Positions 63,261-64,000 of a DNA stretch of 64,000 nt are shown here, one piece after another. A program made the translations under genes and the position numbers. Numbering within the stretch: the first letter of the stretch is position 1; every line of letters starts with the position of its first letter. The notes under the pieces were generated by a model that was not told where the DNA came from, did not search any database, and was given only the letters and a program-made list of their open reading frames with translations. The DNA comes from Chryseobacterium cucumeris (GTDB lineage: Bacteria > Bacteroidota > Bacteroidia > Flavobacteriales > Weeksellaceae), in NCBI RefSeq assembly GCF_001593385.1, contig NZ_LUVZ01000046.1, positions 62,001 through 126,000 on the forward strand, given 5' to 3'.

Positions 63261-64000
63261 CTAGAGTTGTACCATCTCAGTAACCTCTACATCATATCCT
63301 CCAACCTGAGGTTTGATATTAGGGTTTTGAGTGATTACTTTAAACTTGTTGATTCCTAAATTCTTAAGGATCTGCGTTCCGATTCCATAATCTCTGTAGT
63401 TGTAGGCCAGTGTAGGATGCTGCTCCTGACCGTCCTGATAGTTCAGGAACTGCTGAAGTTTTCTCAATGTATTTTCAGAATTAGAAACATTGTTGATGAA
63501 AATAATAGCTCCTTTTCCAGCCTCATTAACCATATTGGTTACTTTTTCCAACAGGGGTTTCTCCCCATTATTTAATCTTGTCAATACATCAAAATAAGAA
63601 TCTGAAGACTGTACTCTTACCAAAACAGGCTCATCTACCGTCCAAGCTCCTTTTGTCAATGCAAAGTGGATCTGGTCATTGGAAGTTTCTCTGAAAGCAT
63701 AAAAATCAAAATCACCGTAGTGCGTTTTTACTTTTTTCTCTTCAAGTCTTTCTACCAGATTTCCTTTTTTAAGCTGATAGTGGATAAGATCTTCAATAGA
63801 AACGATCTTCATATCGTGTTTTTGGGCAAAAGCATGAAGTTCAGGCAGACGGGACATTGTACCATCTTCATTCATGATCTCGCAGATCACACCTCCTTCT
63901 TTCAATCCTGCTAAATTCGTAAGATCGATGGCCGCTTCAGTATGTCCGGCTCTTTTCAATACTCCTCCTTTTCTTGCACGAAGCGGGAAAATGTGGCCAG
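63261..64000 (-). CDS. ribB: 3,4-dihydroxy-2-butanone-4-phosphate synthase RibB, C-terminal part (runs off the window)
   Basis: RibB converts ribulose 5-phosphate to the four-carbon riboflavin precursor. The frame is open to the window edge, with GHIFPLRARKGGV just upstream and then KRAGHTEAAIDLTNLAGLKEGG and CEIMNEDGTMSRLPEL, all typical of the RibB active-site end. The last 150 residues occupy the GTP cyclohydrolase II place but lack the Cys zinc ligands (no CxxxxFGSxRCDC) and so appear to be inactive in that reaction. The N-terminus is not in this window. Confidence 0.9.
   Translation of the reverse strand, partial: GHIFPLRARKGGVLKRAGHTEAAIDLTNLAGLKEGGVICEIMNEDGTMSRLPELHAFAQKHDMKIVSIEDLIHYQLKKGNLVERLEEKKVKTHYGDFDFYAFRETSNDQIHFALTKGAWTVDEPVLVRVQSSDSYFDVLTRLNNGEKPLLEKVTNMVNEAGKGAIIFINNVSNSENTLRKLQQFLNYQDGQEQHPTLAYNYRDYGIGTQILKNLGINKFKVITQNPNIKPQVGGYDVEVTEMVQL

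Noticed and set aside
1..64000. CRISPR arrays, tRNA and rRNA genes
   Set aside because: I found no regularly spaced direct repeats with unique spacers and no recognisable tRNA cloverleaf or rRNA sequence. The short tandem repeats at 17369 and 61408 have no spacers.

Overview
The window looks like chromosomal DNA of a Chryseobacterium-like member of the Flavobacteriia (phylum Bacteroidota). The basis is the low GC content, type IX secretion (T9SS) C-terminal sorting domains on two secreted proteins, DUF4290 and DUF4295 genes, and several upstream sequences that fit the Bacteroidota -7 element TAnnTTTG. This is read from the sequence alone; no database search was run.

Layout. 1-7.0 kb is an accessory, defence-type segment: a 455-aa protein with a plausible PD-(D/E)xK core, a 1562-aa Mrr-like nuclease plus STAND NTPase resembling the anti-phage protein Avs4, and a decayed ISL3-type transposase end. 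7.6-13.4 kb is a three-gene cassette of tail-fibre-like character, including a 1605-aa protein with LamG-like, CotH-like and BspA leucine-rich-repeat segments, without other phage genes. 13.6-25.7 kb is mixed housekeeping: katG, a haem-binding and DCC-family pair, a lipoprotein alpha-amylase, DUF4290-murA, a NIL-domain gene behind a striking palindrome, a YiiX-like papain-fold protein, a two-component system and an EamA transporter.

26.0-35.0 kb is a probable five-gene operon: mgtC, mgtA and a CzcCBA-type heavy-metal efflux system. It is preceded by a leader holding a possible 11-codon Asp/Pro peptide and a long hairpin, which could be a Mg2+-responsive attenuator. 35.2-41.0 kb holds a DUF1801 gene, two exported proteins of unknown function and a T9SS cargo protein. 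41.2-47.1 kb is core metabolism and envelope: aminotransferase, lipoprotein, murB, proC, vanZ-like and lnt. 47.3-52.8 kb holds a second T9SS cargo protein, rpmB-rpmG-DUF4295, a PqqB-like MBL protein and a RidA protein lying between DUF4295 and ftsY, then a GlsB-like membrane protein.

52.9-64 kb holds sppA, folK, three tandem OmpA-related porin paralogues (two with a 437-nt identical stretch), recQ, fmt, a Crp/Fnr regulator and the 3' part of ribB with a degenerate cyclohydrolase II-like domain. No rRNA, tRNA or CRISPR array was recognised.
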